DNA of 64,000 nucleotides from an uncultured Oscillibacter sp. (GTDB taxonomy: Bacteria; Bacillota; Clostridia; Oscillospirales; Oscillospiraceae): NCBI GenBank assembly GCA_910584995.1, contig CAJUDW010000005.1, forward strand, positions 1-64,000. The letters are read 5' to 3'. Positions 40,697 to 49,465 of this stretch are shown here, piece after piece. The position numbers and the translations under genes were made by a program. The notes beneath the pieces are model-generated. The model ran no database searches, had not been told where the DNA came from, and worked only from the letters and a program-made list of their open reading frames with translations. Each line of letters opens with the position of its first letter. Position 1 is the first letter of the stretch.

Positions 40697-42339
40697 TGGC
40701 GGTCCTACAAAAGCTGGTTGAGAAGTGGGTGGCCCTTTACGTCCGCCTCTCCCGTGATGACGAAAACGAAGGGGACAGCAACAGCATTGCCCATCAAATC
40801 GAAATCCTCACCAAGTACGCTAGAGACCACGGCATCGCCAACTACAAGATTTACAAAGATGACGGGTATTCCGGCACCAGCTTCAAGCGCCCCGGGTTCC
40901 AGGAAATGCTGGCGGATATTGAGGCCGGGCTTGTCGGTATGGTCGTGGTCAAGGATATGTCCCGGTTTGGCCGGAACTATCTGGAGGTCGGACTTTATAC
41001 GGAAATCCGCTTTCCCGAGATGGGCGTCCGCTTCATTGCCGTCAATGATGGCGTGGACAGCGAAGATCAAAGCTCTAATGACTTCACGCCTTTCCGCAAC
41101 ATCATAAATGAATGGTACGCGAAGGACACGAGCAAAAAGATTCGGGCCGTATTCCGTAATAAGGGGATGTCCGGCCAGCGGCTGTCTACAAATGCCCCCT
41201 ATGGCTACACCAGGGGCGAGGACGGCCACCTTCTGATTGACGAGGAAACCGCGCCGGTGGTGGAGCTGATTTTCCAGTTATGCGTAGAGGGCAACGGCCC
41301 CGGCAAAATTGCCCGGATACTGAAAGAGCGGGGAATCCCCACACCGGGGACCATTGAATTTCAGCGTACAGGCCGAACCCGCCACTATCATCCAGATGAC
41401 CCGTGTCGCTGGGTATCTGATACCGTAGCGGACATTTTGGAGCAGGATTCCTACCTGGGCCGTACGACTAACTTCAAGACGGCCAAGCTCTCCTATAAGT
41501 CCAAGAAGAAAATTGCCAATCCCCCGGAGAAATGGGTGATTATTGAAAATACCCATAAGGCCATCATTGACCCGGAAACCTGGGAGATCGTGCAGAAGGC
41601 CAGGGAGCAGCGCCGCCGCCCCACAAAAATGGGGAAAATGGGAATGTTCTCCGGGCTGGCATACTGCGCCGACTGTGGTGCAAAGCTGTACCATTGCCGG
41701 GCGGCCGCATGGACACATGAACAGGAATGTTATACCTGTTCCACTTATCGGGGGAAGAAAGGTTGCTCTGCACACTATATCCGGGCCGTGGTCCTGGAAC
41801 GGCTGGTGCTTCAAAACCTGCAAAGGGTAGTGGCCTATGCCCAGGAGGACGAGGACGAGTTTGTACGGCGTGTCATGGAAAACAAAACCGCCGTACAGCG
41901 GGCGGAGCAGGAACAGGCCAAGCGGACCCTGGAAAAGCAGGAGCGGCGGGTCAACGAGTTGGACGCCATCATCCAGAGGCTCTACGAGGACCACGTTATG
42001 GGCAAGCTGACCGCCGAACGGTTTGCGAAGCTGTCCGAGGGCTACGAAAAGGAACAGTCAGACTTGAAACAGTCTGTTGAAACCCTCCGGGGTATCGTAA
42101 ATGTCGCCGAGACCCAGGCCGTCAATGTCCAGAACTTTCTGAAAATCGTGAAGAAGTACACCGAGCCCGCCGAACTGACCCCGGCAATCCTGCGGGAGTT
42201 TGTGGAGAAGGTGGTGGTTCACGCCCCGGACAAGTCCAGCGGTCACCGTGTCCAGCGGATCGACGTACATTATACTTTCATTGGGGAGATCGACTTGTCC
42301 CCGGAGTACAGCAAGTACGAGAAAGAGACAACCGCATGA
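40696..42339 (+). CDS. Large serine recombinase (integrase/excisionase)
   Basis: A 547-residue protein. Catalytic domain about 10-155 with Ser19 in YVRLSRDD and MSRFGRNYLEVGLYTE; recombinase domain about 170-280 (NAPYGYTRGEDGHLLIDEET); zinc ribbon CADCGAKLYHC...CYTCSTYRGKKGC (about 325-355); coiled coil about 395-465; and a DUF4368-type C-terminus (EFVEKVVVHAPDKSSGHRVQ). It would integrate and excise the element. It is the last ICE gene, with the chromosome following within about 75 bases. Confidence 0.93.
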   Translation: MAVLQKLVEKWVALYVRLSRDDENEGDSNSIAHQIEILTKYARDHGIANYKIYKDDGYSGTSFKRPGFQEMLADIEAGLVGMVVVKDMSRFGRNYLEVGLYTEIRFPEMGVRFIAVNDGVDSEDQSSNDFTPFRNIINEWYAKDTSKKIRAVFRNKGMSGQRLSTNAPYGYTRGEDGHLLIDEETAPVVELIFQLCVEGNGPGKIARILKERGIPTPGTIEFQRTGRTRHYHPDDPCRWVSDTVADILEQDSYLGRTTNFKTAKLSYKSKKKIANPPEKWVIIENTHKAIIDPETWEIVQKAREQRRRPTKMGKMGMFSGLAYCADCGAKLYHCRAAAWTHEQECYTCSTYRGKKGCSAHYIRAVVLERLVLQNLQRVVAYAQEDEDEFVRRVMENKTAVQRAEQEQAKRTLEKQERRVNELDAIIQRLYEDHVMGKLTAERFAKLSEGYEKEQSDLKQSVETLRGIVNVAETQAVNVQNFLKIVKKYTEPAELTPAILREFVEKVVVHAPDKSSGHRVQRIDVHYTFIGEIDLSPEYSKYEKETTA

Positions 42340-42357
42340 CGCTCTCGCATCATGCGG
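42332..42357 (+). terminator. Hairpin at the recombinase stop codon
   Basis: CCGCATGA (42332-42339, containing the TGA stop) pairs with TCATGCGG (42350-42357). The T tail is weak. It lies near the right end of the element. Confidence 0.5.
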
Positions 42358-42414
42358 CTGTCTCCCGCCAGGAAAACTTCTTTATCAGGGTTCCCCTTAG
42401 GCGGTCTTCTTTTT

Positions 42415-42491
42415 TGGTGGAGACTACTGGACTCGAACCAGTGGCCTCATGCGTGTGAAGCATGCGCTCTAACCAGCTGAGCTAAGCCTCC
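42415..42491 (-). tRNA. tRNA-Val (CAC)
   Basis: Cloverleaf on the minus strand with encoded CCA (42415-42417). Acceptor GGAGGCT pairs with AGTCTCC; anticodon loop TTCACAC in stem CATGC/GCATG gives anticodon CAC; TPsiC arm GGTTCGAGTCC. It is the first chromosomal gene right of the ICE. Confidence 0.95.
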
Positions 42492-42502
42492 AATTATGTG
42501 TT

Positions 42503-42536
42503 CCCGTAAGACGCCGCTAATCAGGCGTCTTACGGG
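42503..42536 (-). terminator. Hairpin between tRNA genes
   Basis: A perfect 13-bp stem, CCCGTAAGACGCC (42503-42515) with 42524-42536, lies between tRNA-Glu and tRNA-Val. No T run follows on the minus strand, so it may be a processing signal rather than a terminator. Confidence 0.55.
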
Positions 42537-42537
42537 C

Positions 42538-42612
42538 TGGTGACCCGTACGGGATTCGAACCCATGTTACAGCCGTGAAAGGGCCGTGTCTTAACCACTT
42601 GACCAACGGGCC
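42538..42612 (-). tRNA. tRNA-Glu (TTC)
   Basis: Minus-strand cloverleaf with CCA (42538-42540). Acceptor GGCCCGT pairs with ACGGGTC; anticodon loop CTTTCAC gives TTC (Glu); TPsiC arm GGTTCGAATCC. Confidence 0.95.
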
Positions 42613-42779
42613 GTCGTCGGGGCGAAATCCGCTCCGATTTGTTTCCGCCTCCAGCGAAAACTGTGTCGTGCTCCTTTGCCCTCCCCTTTCTCAAAATCTG
42701 CGGATTTTTGAGAAATATTCAAGGAACGGAGAAGGAAGAACGAGTTCCACGAAGCGCCGGAAGGCGCTTCATGGAATAT

Positions 42780-42856
42780 TGGTAGCGGCACCTGGATTTG
42801 AACCGGGGACACTGCGGGTATGAACCGCATGCTCTAGCCAACTGAGCTATGCCGCC
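42780..42856 (-). tRNA. tRNA-Met (CAT)
   Basis: Minus-strand cloverleaf with CCA (42780-42782). Acceptor GGCGGCA pairs with TGCCGCT with a G-T end pair; anticodon loop TTCATAC gives CAT. Elongator Met is most likely; a lysidine-modified Ile tRNA cannot be excluded by eye. The 167 bases between it and tRNA-Glu hold a T/C-rich spacer. Confidence 0.92.
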
Positions 42857-42885
42857 AAACTTCTTGCCCATGATGGGCACGGATA

Positions 42886-42915
42886 ACTATACCAGAGAAA
42901 GGGGGGATTTGTCAA
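42886..42915 (-). promoter_or_regulatory. Promoter of the tRNA cluster
   Basis: On the minus strand TTGACA (complement of 42910-42915), an 18-base spacer and TATAGT (complement of 42886-42891), reading toward tRNA-Met, Glu and Val. Confidence 0.75.
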
Positions 42916-42967
42916 CCCCTGTTCAGAAAAAAATACAAAAAATTTCATGGCCCTTGAAAATAACCGT

Positions 42968-42995
42968 TTGCATCCGGCGGGAAGTGTTGTATACT
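42968..42995 (+). promoter_or_regulatory. Promoter of greA
   Basis: TTGCAT (42968-42973), a 16-base spacer and TATACT (42990-42995), about 115 bases ahead of the greA start. The -35 box is imperfect. Confidence 0.5.
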
Positions 42996-43109
42996 ACCCT
43001 TATAAAAGCCTTTGCCGCGGCTGGCGGAGCAGGTCTAAGCGAGCGGATAGGCCCCGTTTCCTGCCACACCACGCTCCGGCGTTATCTTTGGCAGCAAGGA
43101 GTGATTCCT

Positions 43110-43613
43110 GTGTATGACGAACTGACAGAGGTTGATTTGAAGAAAATGCGGGAGGAGATCGACTACCGCACCCGGGTCCTGCGGCCCCAGCTGATTGAGG
43201 AAGTCCAGACTGCCCGGGCTTTTGGCGATCTCAGTGAGAATTTTGAATATAAATGCGCGAAGCAGGCTAAGAATCGCAATGACAGCCGTATCCGCTACCT
43301 GGAACGGATGATCCGCACCGCCAAGGTCATTACGGCGGCAGACGCCGGGGATGCCGTGGGCCTTTTTGACAAAGTGACCGTATTCAACGAACTTCTCCAC
43401 AGGGAAATGACCCTGCGGATTGTCACCACCCTCCGGCAGGATGCCTTGAAGGGCTTGATCAGCAAGGAGTCCCCGGTGGGGAAAGCCCTGCTGGGCCGTA
43501 AGGCTGGGGACAAGGTGCAGGTGGAGGCGGCCCAGGGGACGCGGTATACTATGGAAATCCTCTCCGTGGAAAAAGGGGAGGACGACGAGAGCCTGGATAT
43601 CAGCGCCTATTAA
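43110..43613 (+). CDS. greA: GreA-type transcript cleavage factor
   Basis: A 167-residue protein with a GTG start (43110) behind AAGGAG. The N-terminal coiled coil (LKKMREEIDYRTRVLRPQLI, ARAFGDLSENFEYKCAKQAK) carries the GreA tip (GDLSEN). The C-terminal FKBP-like domain ends in MEILSVEKG. GreA rescues backtracked RNA polymerase. The SPVGKALLGRKAGDKVQVEA segment is the family hallmark. The long frame upstream of the GTG is not coding. Confidence 0.85.
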   Translation: MYDELTEVDLKKMREEIDYRTRVLRPQLIEEVQTARAFGDLSENFEYKCAKQAKNRNDSRIRYLERMIRTAKVITAADAGDAVGLFDKVTVFNELLHREMTLRIVTTLRQDALKGLISKESPVGKALLGRKAGDKVQVEAAQGTRYTMEILSVEKGEDDESLDISAY

Positions 43614-43723
43614 AAGGCGGGACGCCGGACGCGGGAGGGAAGATGGGCCTCCCGGCATGTCCGGCGTCCTGCCCTTATTGTACGCACTGCTCCCAGGATT
43701 CTGATGGGCCCGCCTGCGGAATG

Positions 43724-44377
43724 TCAGAATATACCTTTTAATAAAAAGGCAGACAGGATGCAGACTGCAAGGATTAAAACCGGCAGGACCGCTCCGCCGT
43801 GGCCGGCATGGGGCTCCCTGGCCTTCGGTTCCGCTTCAAGCAGGCGGGAACGCCGCAGGGCCGCCGCGGCGGGCTGGTACAGGAGCGCCGTCAACGCCGC
43901 GTTCAGTCCGCCCTTGACGAGGTTGAAGGGCAGGAATACCGGGAGCAGCAGCGCGGCGGCCGCCTCCCTTGTGCAGCCCATGTAGATGGGCGCGATGAAA
44001 TAGTTCCAAAGCAGCATCACCGGCACCATGCAGGCCCAGCCCCACAAAAGCCCGGGTAGGGCGCCCTGCCGCCCCTGCTTCCGCCTGTATGCGAAAGCGG
44101 CGGTGCAGGCAAAGGCGCAGCTGGAGATGACGTTCATCATGAAGCCCAGGACGCCGTTTTCACTGACGGTCAGCATCTCCGCGAAAGAAACCGCCAGCGT
44201 GACCTTGAACGCGGGAAGAGGCCCCAAAAGCAGGCCGCAGACGGCGATCACAATGTCTTTGGGATCGTACTTCAAAAAGAGTACCAGCGGGATGCGCCCT
44301 ACGGCCGCCGCGGCGTAGGCCAGGGCGCAGAACATGCCGAGGATGGTCAGTCCCCTTGTTTTGCTTTTCATCATCAA
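43724..44377 (-). CDS. ribU: Riboflavin ECF-transporter substrate-binding protein RibU
   Basis: A 217-residue polytopic membrane protein. LKYDPKDIVIAVCGLLLGPL is a RibU signature, followed by further helices (GFMMNVISSCAFACTAAFAY, WACMVPVMLLWNYFIAPIYM). It lies downstream of an FMN riboswitch, which supports riboflavin as the substrate. It would use the shared ECF ATPase module encoded elsewhere. Confidence 0.9.
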   Translation of the reverse strand: MMMKSKTRGLTILGMFCALAYAAAAVGRIPLVLFLKYDPKDIVIAVCGLLLGPLPAFKVTLAVSFAEMLTVSENGVLGFMMNVISSCAFACTAAFAYRRKQGRQGALPGLLWGWACMVPVMLLWNYFIAPIYMGCTREAAAALLLPVFLPFNLVKGGLNAALTALLYQPAAAALRRSRLLEAEPKAREPHAGHGGAVLPVLILAVCILSAFLLKGIF

Positions 44378-44400
44378 TCAAAATACCTCCTGAAAAGAAT

Positions 44401-44435
44401 AACACCTGAAAGGTACGGAATGACTTTCAGGTGTT
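44401..44435 (-). terminator. Terminator of the FMN riboswitch expression platform
   Basis: On the minus strand AACACCTGAAAG (complement of 44424-44435) pairs with 44401-44412 over 12 bp and is followed by ATTCTTTTC, just ahead of the ribU ribosome site. A second ACACCTGAA copy just upstream could form the antiterminator. Confidence 0.75.
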
Positions 44436-44534
44436 TTGTGATTCAGGTGTATTGAACGTGTCAACAGAGCGGGCCTGGAGATTTGGAGGAAACGTGCGGG
44501 CAGCCGGGTTTATCCCGGCCGTTTCAACACACCT

Positions 44535-44644
44535 TCTTCAAATCCAGACTATACTGTCGGTTTTGGAATTTCACCAAATCAGCGCGTTCATGTGCGCGCT
44601 CGCGGACTTTACCGCCGATCGGGAATTTCACCCTGCCCTGAAGA
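44535..44644 (-). promoter_or_regulatory. FMN riboswitch (RFN element)
   Basis: The minus strand carries the conserved RFN sequences: GGGCAGGGTGAAATTCCC, CGGCGGTAAAGTCCGCGA, GGTGAAATTCCAAAACCGAC and CAGTATAGTCTGGAT, closed by P1 TCTTCA/TGAAGA. FMN binding should terminate transcription before ribU. Confidence 0.95.
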
Positions 44645-44671
44645 CATCGCCGTTATTCAGTTGTTTACAGC

Positions 44672-44700
44672 AGTATAGCAGGGCATGGAGGCCTTGTCAA
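44672..44700 (-). promoter_or_regulatory. Promoter of the riboswitch-ribU transcript
   Basis: Minus strand TTGACA (complement of 44695-44700), a 17-base spacer and TATACT (complement of 44672-44677), placing the transcript start just before the riboswitch. Between 44701 and 44987 I see only an AT-rich stretch leading to the next gene's ribosome site. Confidence 0.85.
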
Positions 44701-44987
44701 CCGGGGGAACGCCTGAACCCTTTTAAGAAAAGTGTTGCTGGATATAAACTCCGCCGGCTTCACTAATCTGACACAATCCTTAGGGAACAGGCCAAGGGCA
44801 ATTCCAACTTATTTCTTATCTTTGCAATAGGCAGAAAAATATGTATTGTTATAGTAAAGGGGTGGGTGTTTCAAAATTGCCCTAGCATTGCAACTGCCCG
44901 TTGCGCATGTGTTCAGCAGGCTATATAGAAGTCAATCGAGTATTTTAGTATCATTTACCTATCATAAATAAGGAGGAAATAAGACCT

Positions 44988-45452
44988 ATGATTTTTTCAG
45001 AAAAACTTCTGACGCTGCGAAAGGCAAAAGGCATAACACAAGAGCAATTAGCTGAGAAACTTGATGTCTCCAGACAGTCTATTTCTAAATGGGAAAGCGG
45101 CCAATCTGCTCCTGAATTGGAAAAAATTGTAGCGTTGAGCACAATTTTTGACGTTTCCACTGACTACCTGCTGAAATCATCGGAAATTGATGATTTATCT
45201 GTGAAAACTGAAATGCTGGAAAAACAACAACAGCAGATGCTTGTTCGTGAACAACGGCAGCACCAGATTTGGGTTTGTATTCTATACACGATTGCTGTGT
45301 ATCTGATATTCTTTGCAATATGCTTTGTTGAACATGACCTTCGTTTTTCCTTGGAAGCAGATGTATTTGGAAAACCGGTTATATTGGCGGAATTTTTCAT
45401 CACAGCTGCTGTCGTTATCGTTATTTGGGTCCGAAAACTTGGGAAAAGCTAA
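44988..45452 (+). CDS. XRE-family regulator with two membrane helices
   Basis: A 154-residue protein with AAGGAGG upstream. Residues 1-62 are a Cro/CI-type HTH (LRKAKGITQEQLAEKLDVSR, QSISKWESGQSAPELEKIVA). A Gln-rich coiled linker (about 75-92) leads to two helices (WVCILYTIAVYLIFFAICFV; ILAEFFITAAVVIVIWV). Membrane-bound XRE regulators of this form are common in Clostridia; the signal is unknown. It is monocistronic, with a terminator after it. Confidence 0.88.
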   Translation: MIFSEKLLTLRKAKGITQEQLAEKLDVSRQSISKWESGQSAPELEKIVALSTIFDVSTDYLLKSSEIDDLSVKTEMLEKQQQQMLVREQRQHQIWVCILYTIAVYLIFFAICFVEHDLRFSLEADVFGKPVILAEFFITAAVVIVIWVRKLGKS

Positions 45453-45469
45453 TAGCATAAAGGGGAGAT

Positions 45470-45500
45470 ATAGTGGCCTTCAGTTTGAAGGCCACTATGT
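45470..45500 (+). terminator. Terminator after the XRE gene
   Basis: ATAGTGGCCTTC (45470-45481) and GAAGGCCACTAT (45487-45498) pair over AGTTT, followed by GTTT. Confidence 0.8.
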
Positions 45501-45764
45501 TTATGCACGCTGTCCCGCTATTTCGACGGAGAATTTGAAAAATTGAGCACTGACAACACCAATCTGACAAGGGACAACGCCTGCCCGGCGGCCTTTCTGC
45601 CGGGGGCTCCCTGCGCCATGCAGGCCGCTGGGGAGGGCCAGGATCCTGTTTTTGCCCATAGTGTGCATCCCGACTGTCTATACCGTCTGCGGGCAGCATA
45701 GAATTTTTCAGCCCCGGATTCAACTGCCGGTTTACAACCCCGCGCCGGGCCGGAGAGATTTCAA

Positions 45765-45793
45765 TTGACTAACCTCCTTCTATCCAATATAAT
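45765..45793 (+). promoter_or_regulatory. Promoter of the ABC exporter operon
   Basis: TTGACT (45765-45770), a 17-base spacer and TATAAT (45788-45793), with GGAGGGGAG leading to the first exporter gene. The remainder of 45501-45829 shows no gene. Confidence 0.8.
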
Positions 45794-45829
45794 AATTGGA
45801 AAACGCTTGCGGAGGGGAGAATTTGCCGG

Positions 45830-47536
45830 ATGGGAACCGTATTGGGGTATCTGCGTCCTTATTCCCGCAGGGTGGCTGTCGGAGTAACGTTCAAATTTAC
45901 GGCCGCTATCCTGGAACTGATCCTGCCGCTCCTGCTGGAGCATGTCATTGACGTGGCCGTTCCGGCGGAGGATCTTCCCGCCATTTGGCACTGCGGTTTT
46001 CTTATGGCTGCCCTGGCCCTGGGAGCGGCCTTGTGCAACGTTACCGCCAACCGCATGGCCGCCTGGGTTTCTATGGAGGTCACAAGGACCCTCCGCAGGG
46101 ATCTGTACAGCCGGACGCAGCATCTCTCCTGCGCCCAGACGGATCGGTTTACCCAGTCCTCCCTGGTGTCCCGGCTGACCAACGATACCTATAATGTACA
46201 TCAGATGTTTGACAAGGTGCAGCGGGGCGGCATCCGGGCCCCTATGCTGGTGCTGGGAGGCTTGGTGCTGACCTTCCTGCTGGAGCCGGCTTTGGCTATG
46301 GTCCAGCTGGCGGTGAGTCTTCTGACCTTTTTCACCATCTGGCGGGTTACCCGCCGGGGGATTCCCCGCTACGCCCAGGCCCAGGCCGCTACTGACACGG
46401 TGGTCCGGGTCCTGCGGGAGAACGCCTCCGGTGTCCGGGTCATCAAGGCTCTGGCCTGCCAGGGCCGGGAGCAGGCCCGGTTCGGATCTGCCAGCGAAAA
46501 TGCCCGCCGGACGGAGGAAGCCGCCGGGGCCGCCATGGCAATGGCAAACCCCATTACCGATTTCCTGCTGAATGCCGGACTGGTGTTGGTCATTGCCGTA
46601 GGCGCGGTGCGGGTCAATGCCGGACAGATGCCGGCAGGGCAGATTGTGGGCTTTTTGTCCTATTTCGCCTTAATTCAGAATGCCACGCTGGGTGTAGCGA
46701 AAATTTTCCTCCGGATCAGCAAGGGCGCGGCATCCTCCCGCCGTTTGGAGGAAGTGCTGTTGGCTCCGGACAGCCAGCCGGTTCAGCCTCATGGGGAGAC
46801 TTCCCCGGCAGAACTGGGGATGGAAAATGTCTCCTTCTCTTATTTAGGGGTGGAGCAGGATCTCTCCGATGTGAACTTCTCCCTGGGGAAGGGGGAGACC
46901 CTGGGGATTCTGGGCCCCATCGGCAGCGGCAAGAGCACCCTGATCTCCCTGCTGCTGCGGCTGTACGACGCGGACGCAGGCGTGGTCTGGGTGGGAGGCC
47001 GGGATGTGCGGAGCCTCTCCCGGCAGAAGCTGCGGGATTTCGGCGTGGTGTTCCAGAACGAAGCCCTGCTGAGCGACACCGTTTATGAAAATATCTCCTT
47101 CCTCCGAGGGCTTTCCCGGGAGGATGTGACAGCCGCCGCCAAAACCGCCCAGGCCTGGGGGTTTATTGAAAAGCTGCCGGAGGGCCTGGACACCTATGTG
47201 GATATCCGGGGAGCTAACCTGTCCGGCGGACAGCGCCAGCGGCTCCTGATTGCCAGGGCCCTGGCGGCGAAGCCCGGCGTCCTGATTCTGGACAGCGCCG
47301 ACAGCGCCTTGGACTACCGCACTGCTGCCGCCCTACGGATGGCAATCCGCCGGGATTTCCCCGGCGTGACCCTGGTGATCATCTCCGAGCGGGTGGCCTC
47401 CCTCCGGGACGCCCACCGCATCCTGGTCCTGGAGGAGGGCCGCGTTGCCGCCCAGGGCTCCCATGAGGAACTGCTGGAAAGCTGCGGCCGCTACCGCCGG
47501 GCGGCGGAACTGCAAAAAGGAGGGGCGGGGCTATGA
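45830..47536 (+). CDS. ABC exporter half, degenerate ATPase site
   Basis: A 568-residue fused permease-ATPase. Six membrane helices lie in residues ~15-300. The ATPase domain has Walker A GPIGSGKST, signature NLSGGQRQR and Walker B VLILDSADSALD, in which the catalytic Glu is Ser. It overlaps the next gene by four bases. With its partner it forms a heterodimeric exporter of the TM287/288 or LmrCD type in which only one ATP site hydrolyses. The substrate is unknown (drug or peptide likely). Confidence 0.9.
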   Translation: MGTVLGYLRPYSRRVAVGVTFKFTAAILELILPLLLEHVIDVAVPAEDLPAIWHCGFLMAALALGAALCNVTANRMAAWVSMEVTRTLRRDLYSRTQHLSCAQTDRFTQSSLVSRLTNDTYNVHQMFDKVQRGGIRAPMLVLGGLVLTFLLEPALAMVQLAVSLLTFFTIWRVTRRGIPRYAQAQAATDTVVRVLRENASGVRVIKALACQGREQARFGSASENARRTEEAAGAAMAMANPITDFLLNAGLVLVIAVGAVRVNAGQMPAGQIVGFLSYFALIQNATLGVAKIFLRISKGAASSRRLEEVLLAPDSQPVQPHGETSPAELGMENVSFSYLGVEQDLSDVNFSLGKGETLGILGPIGSGKSTLISLLLRLYDADAGVVWVGGRDVRSLSRQKLRDFGVVFQNEALLSDTVYENISFLRGLSREDVTAAAKTAQAWGFIEKLPEGLDTYVDIRGANLSGGQRQRLLIARALAAKPGVLILDSADSALDYRTAAALRMAIRRDFPGVTLVIISERVASLRDAHRILVLEEGRVAAQGSHEELLESCGRYRRAAELQKGGAGL

Positions 47537-49263
47537 AGCGGCAGGTTTTGCGGCGGTTGGGGCGGTTTCTGAAGCCCTACGCCGGACAGCTGGCCCTGGC
47601 ACTGTGCCTGATGGCGGTAGGAAACCTGCTGTCCCTGGCATCTCCGCTGCTGTCGGGTTTTGCGGTGGACGCGGTTGGCACGAAGCCCGGCGGCGTGGAT
47701 TTCCCGGGCATGGCCCAGGCCTGTGCCGGGATGCTGGCCTGCTACGGGCTGTCCTCTATATTTCAATATATTGTATCCGTCCGCCTGATCCGGGTTGGGC
47801 AGGGGGTGTCCCATGATCTGCGGCAGGCGGCCTTCCGCCGTATGAGCGAACTGCCGGTGGGATATTTCGACACCCATCCGGCGGGGGATCTCATCAGCCG
47901 GGTCTGCTACGACGTGGACACGGTGAACGCCACCATTTCCGCGGATCTTCTCCAGCTGGGCACCAGTGTTTTTACAGTAGTTGGCTCCTTTGCCATGCTG
48001 CTGGCAATTTCACCCCGGCTGTCCGGCGTGTTTTTTGTGACGGTGCCTTTATCCCTGTTCCTGACCCGGTTTCAGATGAAGCGTATCCATCCCCTTTTCC
48101 GCCGCCGTTCCAAAGAACTGGGGCAGCTGAATGGGTTCGCGGAGGAACGGGTGGGCTGCCAGAAGGCTATCCGGACCTACGGGGTGGAGGAAGAGGATCT
48201 CCGCCGGTTTGAGACATACAACGATGGGGCCTCCCGTGCCTATTATGAGGCGGATCGGGCCAGCGCTGGCCTGGGGCCATCGGTGAATTTTATCAACAAC
48301 CTCTCCCTGGCGGCTATCAGTATGTTCGGCGCCGTGATGTATCTGGGAGGGACGCTGAGCCTGGGGAACCTCTCCTCCTTCGTCTTGTACTCCCGGAAGT
48401 TCTCCAGCCCCATCCGGGAGGCGGCAAACCTGCTGAGCGAACTGCAGTCCAGCGTGGCGGCGGCGGAGCGGGTGCTGGATCTGCTGGATCAGCCGCCGGA
48501 ACCGGAGGATGCGCCCGGCGCGATTGCCCCCGGGACCCTGGCGGGAGAGATCTCCTTTGACCACGTGACCTTCGGGTATGATCCCCATCGGCCCGTCCTC
48601 CGGGACTTTACCGCCCACATCCCCGCCGGAAGCCTGACGGCGGTGGTGGGGGAGACAGGGGCAGGCAAGACCACCCTGGTTTCCCTGCTGCTGCGGTTCT
48701 ATACGCCCCAGTCCGGCGTCATCTCTATTGACGGCGTGCCGGTGGAAGCCTACGGCCGGGACGGCCTCCGCCGCCGCCTGGCTCTGGTTTTGCAGGATAC
48801 CTGGCTCTTTGGCGGGACTATTGCGGAGAATATCGCCTACGGCGCCCCGGACGCCGCCAGGGAGCAGATTGTGGAGGCGGCCAAGGCTGCCCGGGTCCAC
48901 CGCTTCATCACCTCCCTGCCGGAGGGGTACGACACCGTCCTCACCGACGAGGGGGCCGGTATCTCCAAAGGCCAGCGGCAGCTGCTGGCCATCGCCCGCT
49001 GCTTCCTGACCGAGGCGGACGTGGTGATCCTGGACGAGGCTACCTCCAGCGTGGACACGGAGACAGAGGGGGAGATCAGCCTGGCCATGGAGCGGCTGCG
49101 ACAGGGGCGGACCTGCTTTGTCATCGCCCACCGGCTTTCCACCGTGCAGAACGCTGACTGCATCCTGGTTTTGGATCGGGGAAGAGTGGCGGAGGCGGGG
49201 ACCCACGAGGAACTGCTGGCGGCGGGAGGTGTCTATGCGGCTTTGTCCAAAGCGGCCCGGTAG
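47533..49263 (+). CDS. ABC exporter half, catalytic ATPase site
   Basis: A 576-residue fused permease-ATPase. It has Walker A GETGAGKTT, a non-canonical signature (GISKGQRQLL) and Walker B VVILDEATSSVD with the catalytic Glu. Its changes complement those of the preceding subunit: the intact Walker B here pairs with the intact LSGGQ there, giving one consensus site and one degenerate site. The start overlaps the preceding stop (ATGA). Confidence 0.9.
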   Translation: MKRQVLRRLGRFLKPYAGQLALALCLMAVGNLLSLASPLLSGFAVDAVGTKPGGVDFPGMAQACAGMLACYGLSSIFQYIVSVRLIRVGQGVSHDLRQAAFRRMSELPVGYFDTHPAGDLISRVCYDVDTVNATISADLLQLGTSVFTVVGSFAMLLAISPRLSGVFFVTVPLSLFLTRFQMKRIHPLFRRRSKELGQLNGFAEERVGCQKAIRTYGVEEEDLRRFETYNDGASRAYYEADRASAGLGPSVNFINNLSLAAISMFGAVMYLGGTLSLGNLSSFVLYSRKFSSPIREAANLLSELQSSVAAAERVLDLLDQPPEPEDAPGAIAPGTLAGEISFDHVTFGYDPHRPVLRDFTAHIPAGSLTAVVGETGAGKTTLVSLLLRFYTPQSGVISIDGVPVEAYGRDGLRRRLALVLQDTWLFGGTIAENIAYGAPDAAREQIVEAAKAARVHRFITSLPEGYDTVLTDEGAGISKGQRQLLAIARCFLTEADVVILDEATSSVDTETEGEISLAMERLRQGRTCFVIAHRLSTVQNADCILVLDRGRVAEAGTHEELLAAGGVYAALSKAAR

Positions 49264-49409
49264 AGGTTCCTGCCTACGAAAACGTATTACATAAGTGGTG
49301 GTTTTTCTGCTCTATCCGGGACACAAATGGAAAAAACTGATTTTCAAGACCTCTTGAAAAAATTGTGAAATTGAATAAAAAAACCTCCGGAAAATAGCGA
49401 ACATATCAA

Positions 49410-49439
49410 TTGACAAAGGGGCAGGAAATCCAATATAAT
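49410..49439 (+). promoter_or_regulatory. Promoter of the ABC importer operon
   Basis: TTGACA (49410-49415), an 18-base spacer and TATAAT (49434-49439). The rest of 49264-49585 has no supported gene. Confidence 0.82.
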
Positions 49440-49453
49440 ATGAGAAGTGAAAC

Positions 49454-49465
49454 GCAAACGTTTGC
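49454..49465. promoter_or_regulatory. LacI-family-type operator
   Basis: The palindrome GCAAACGTTTGC lies ~14 bases after the -10 box. It has the form of LacI/PurR/CcpA-type operators with a central CG. The regulator is not in the window. Repression by roadblock or promoter occlusion is inferred. Confidence 0.6.

Noticed and set aside
42415..42491. tRNA-Val 3' end as the ICE attachment site
   Set aside because: The element uses a serine recombinase, which does not typically target tRNA 3' ends, and I see no copy of the tRNA end near the left edge of the window.
42849..43109. Upstream extension of the greA frame
   Set aside because: It runs through the promoter and tRNA region; the GreA domain begins at GTG 43110 with a good ribosome site.
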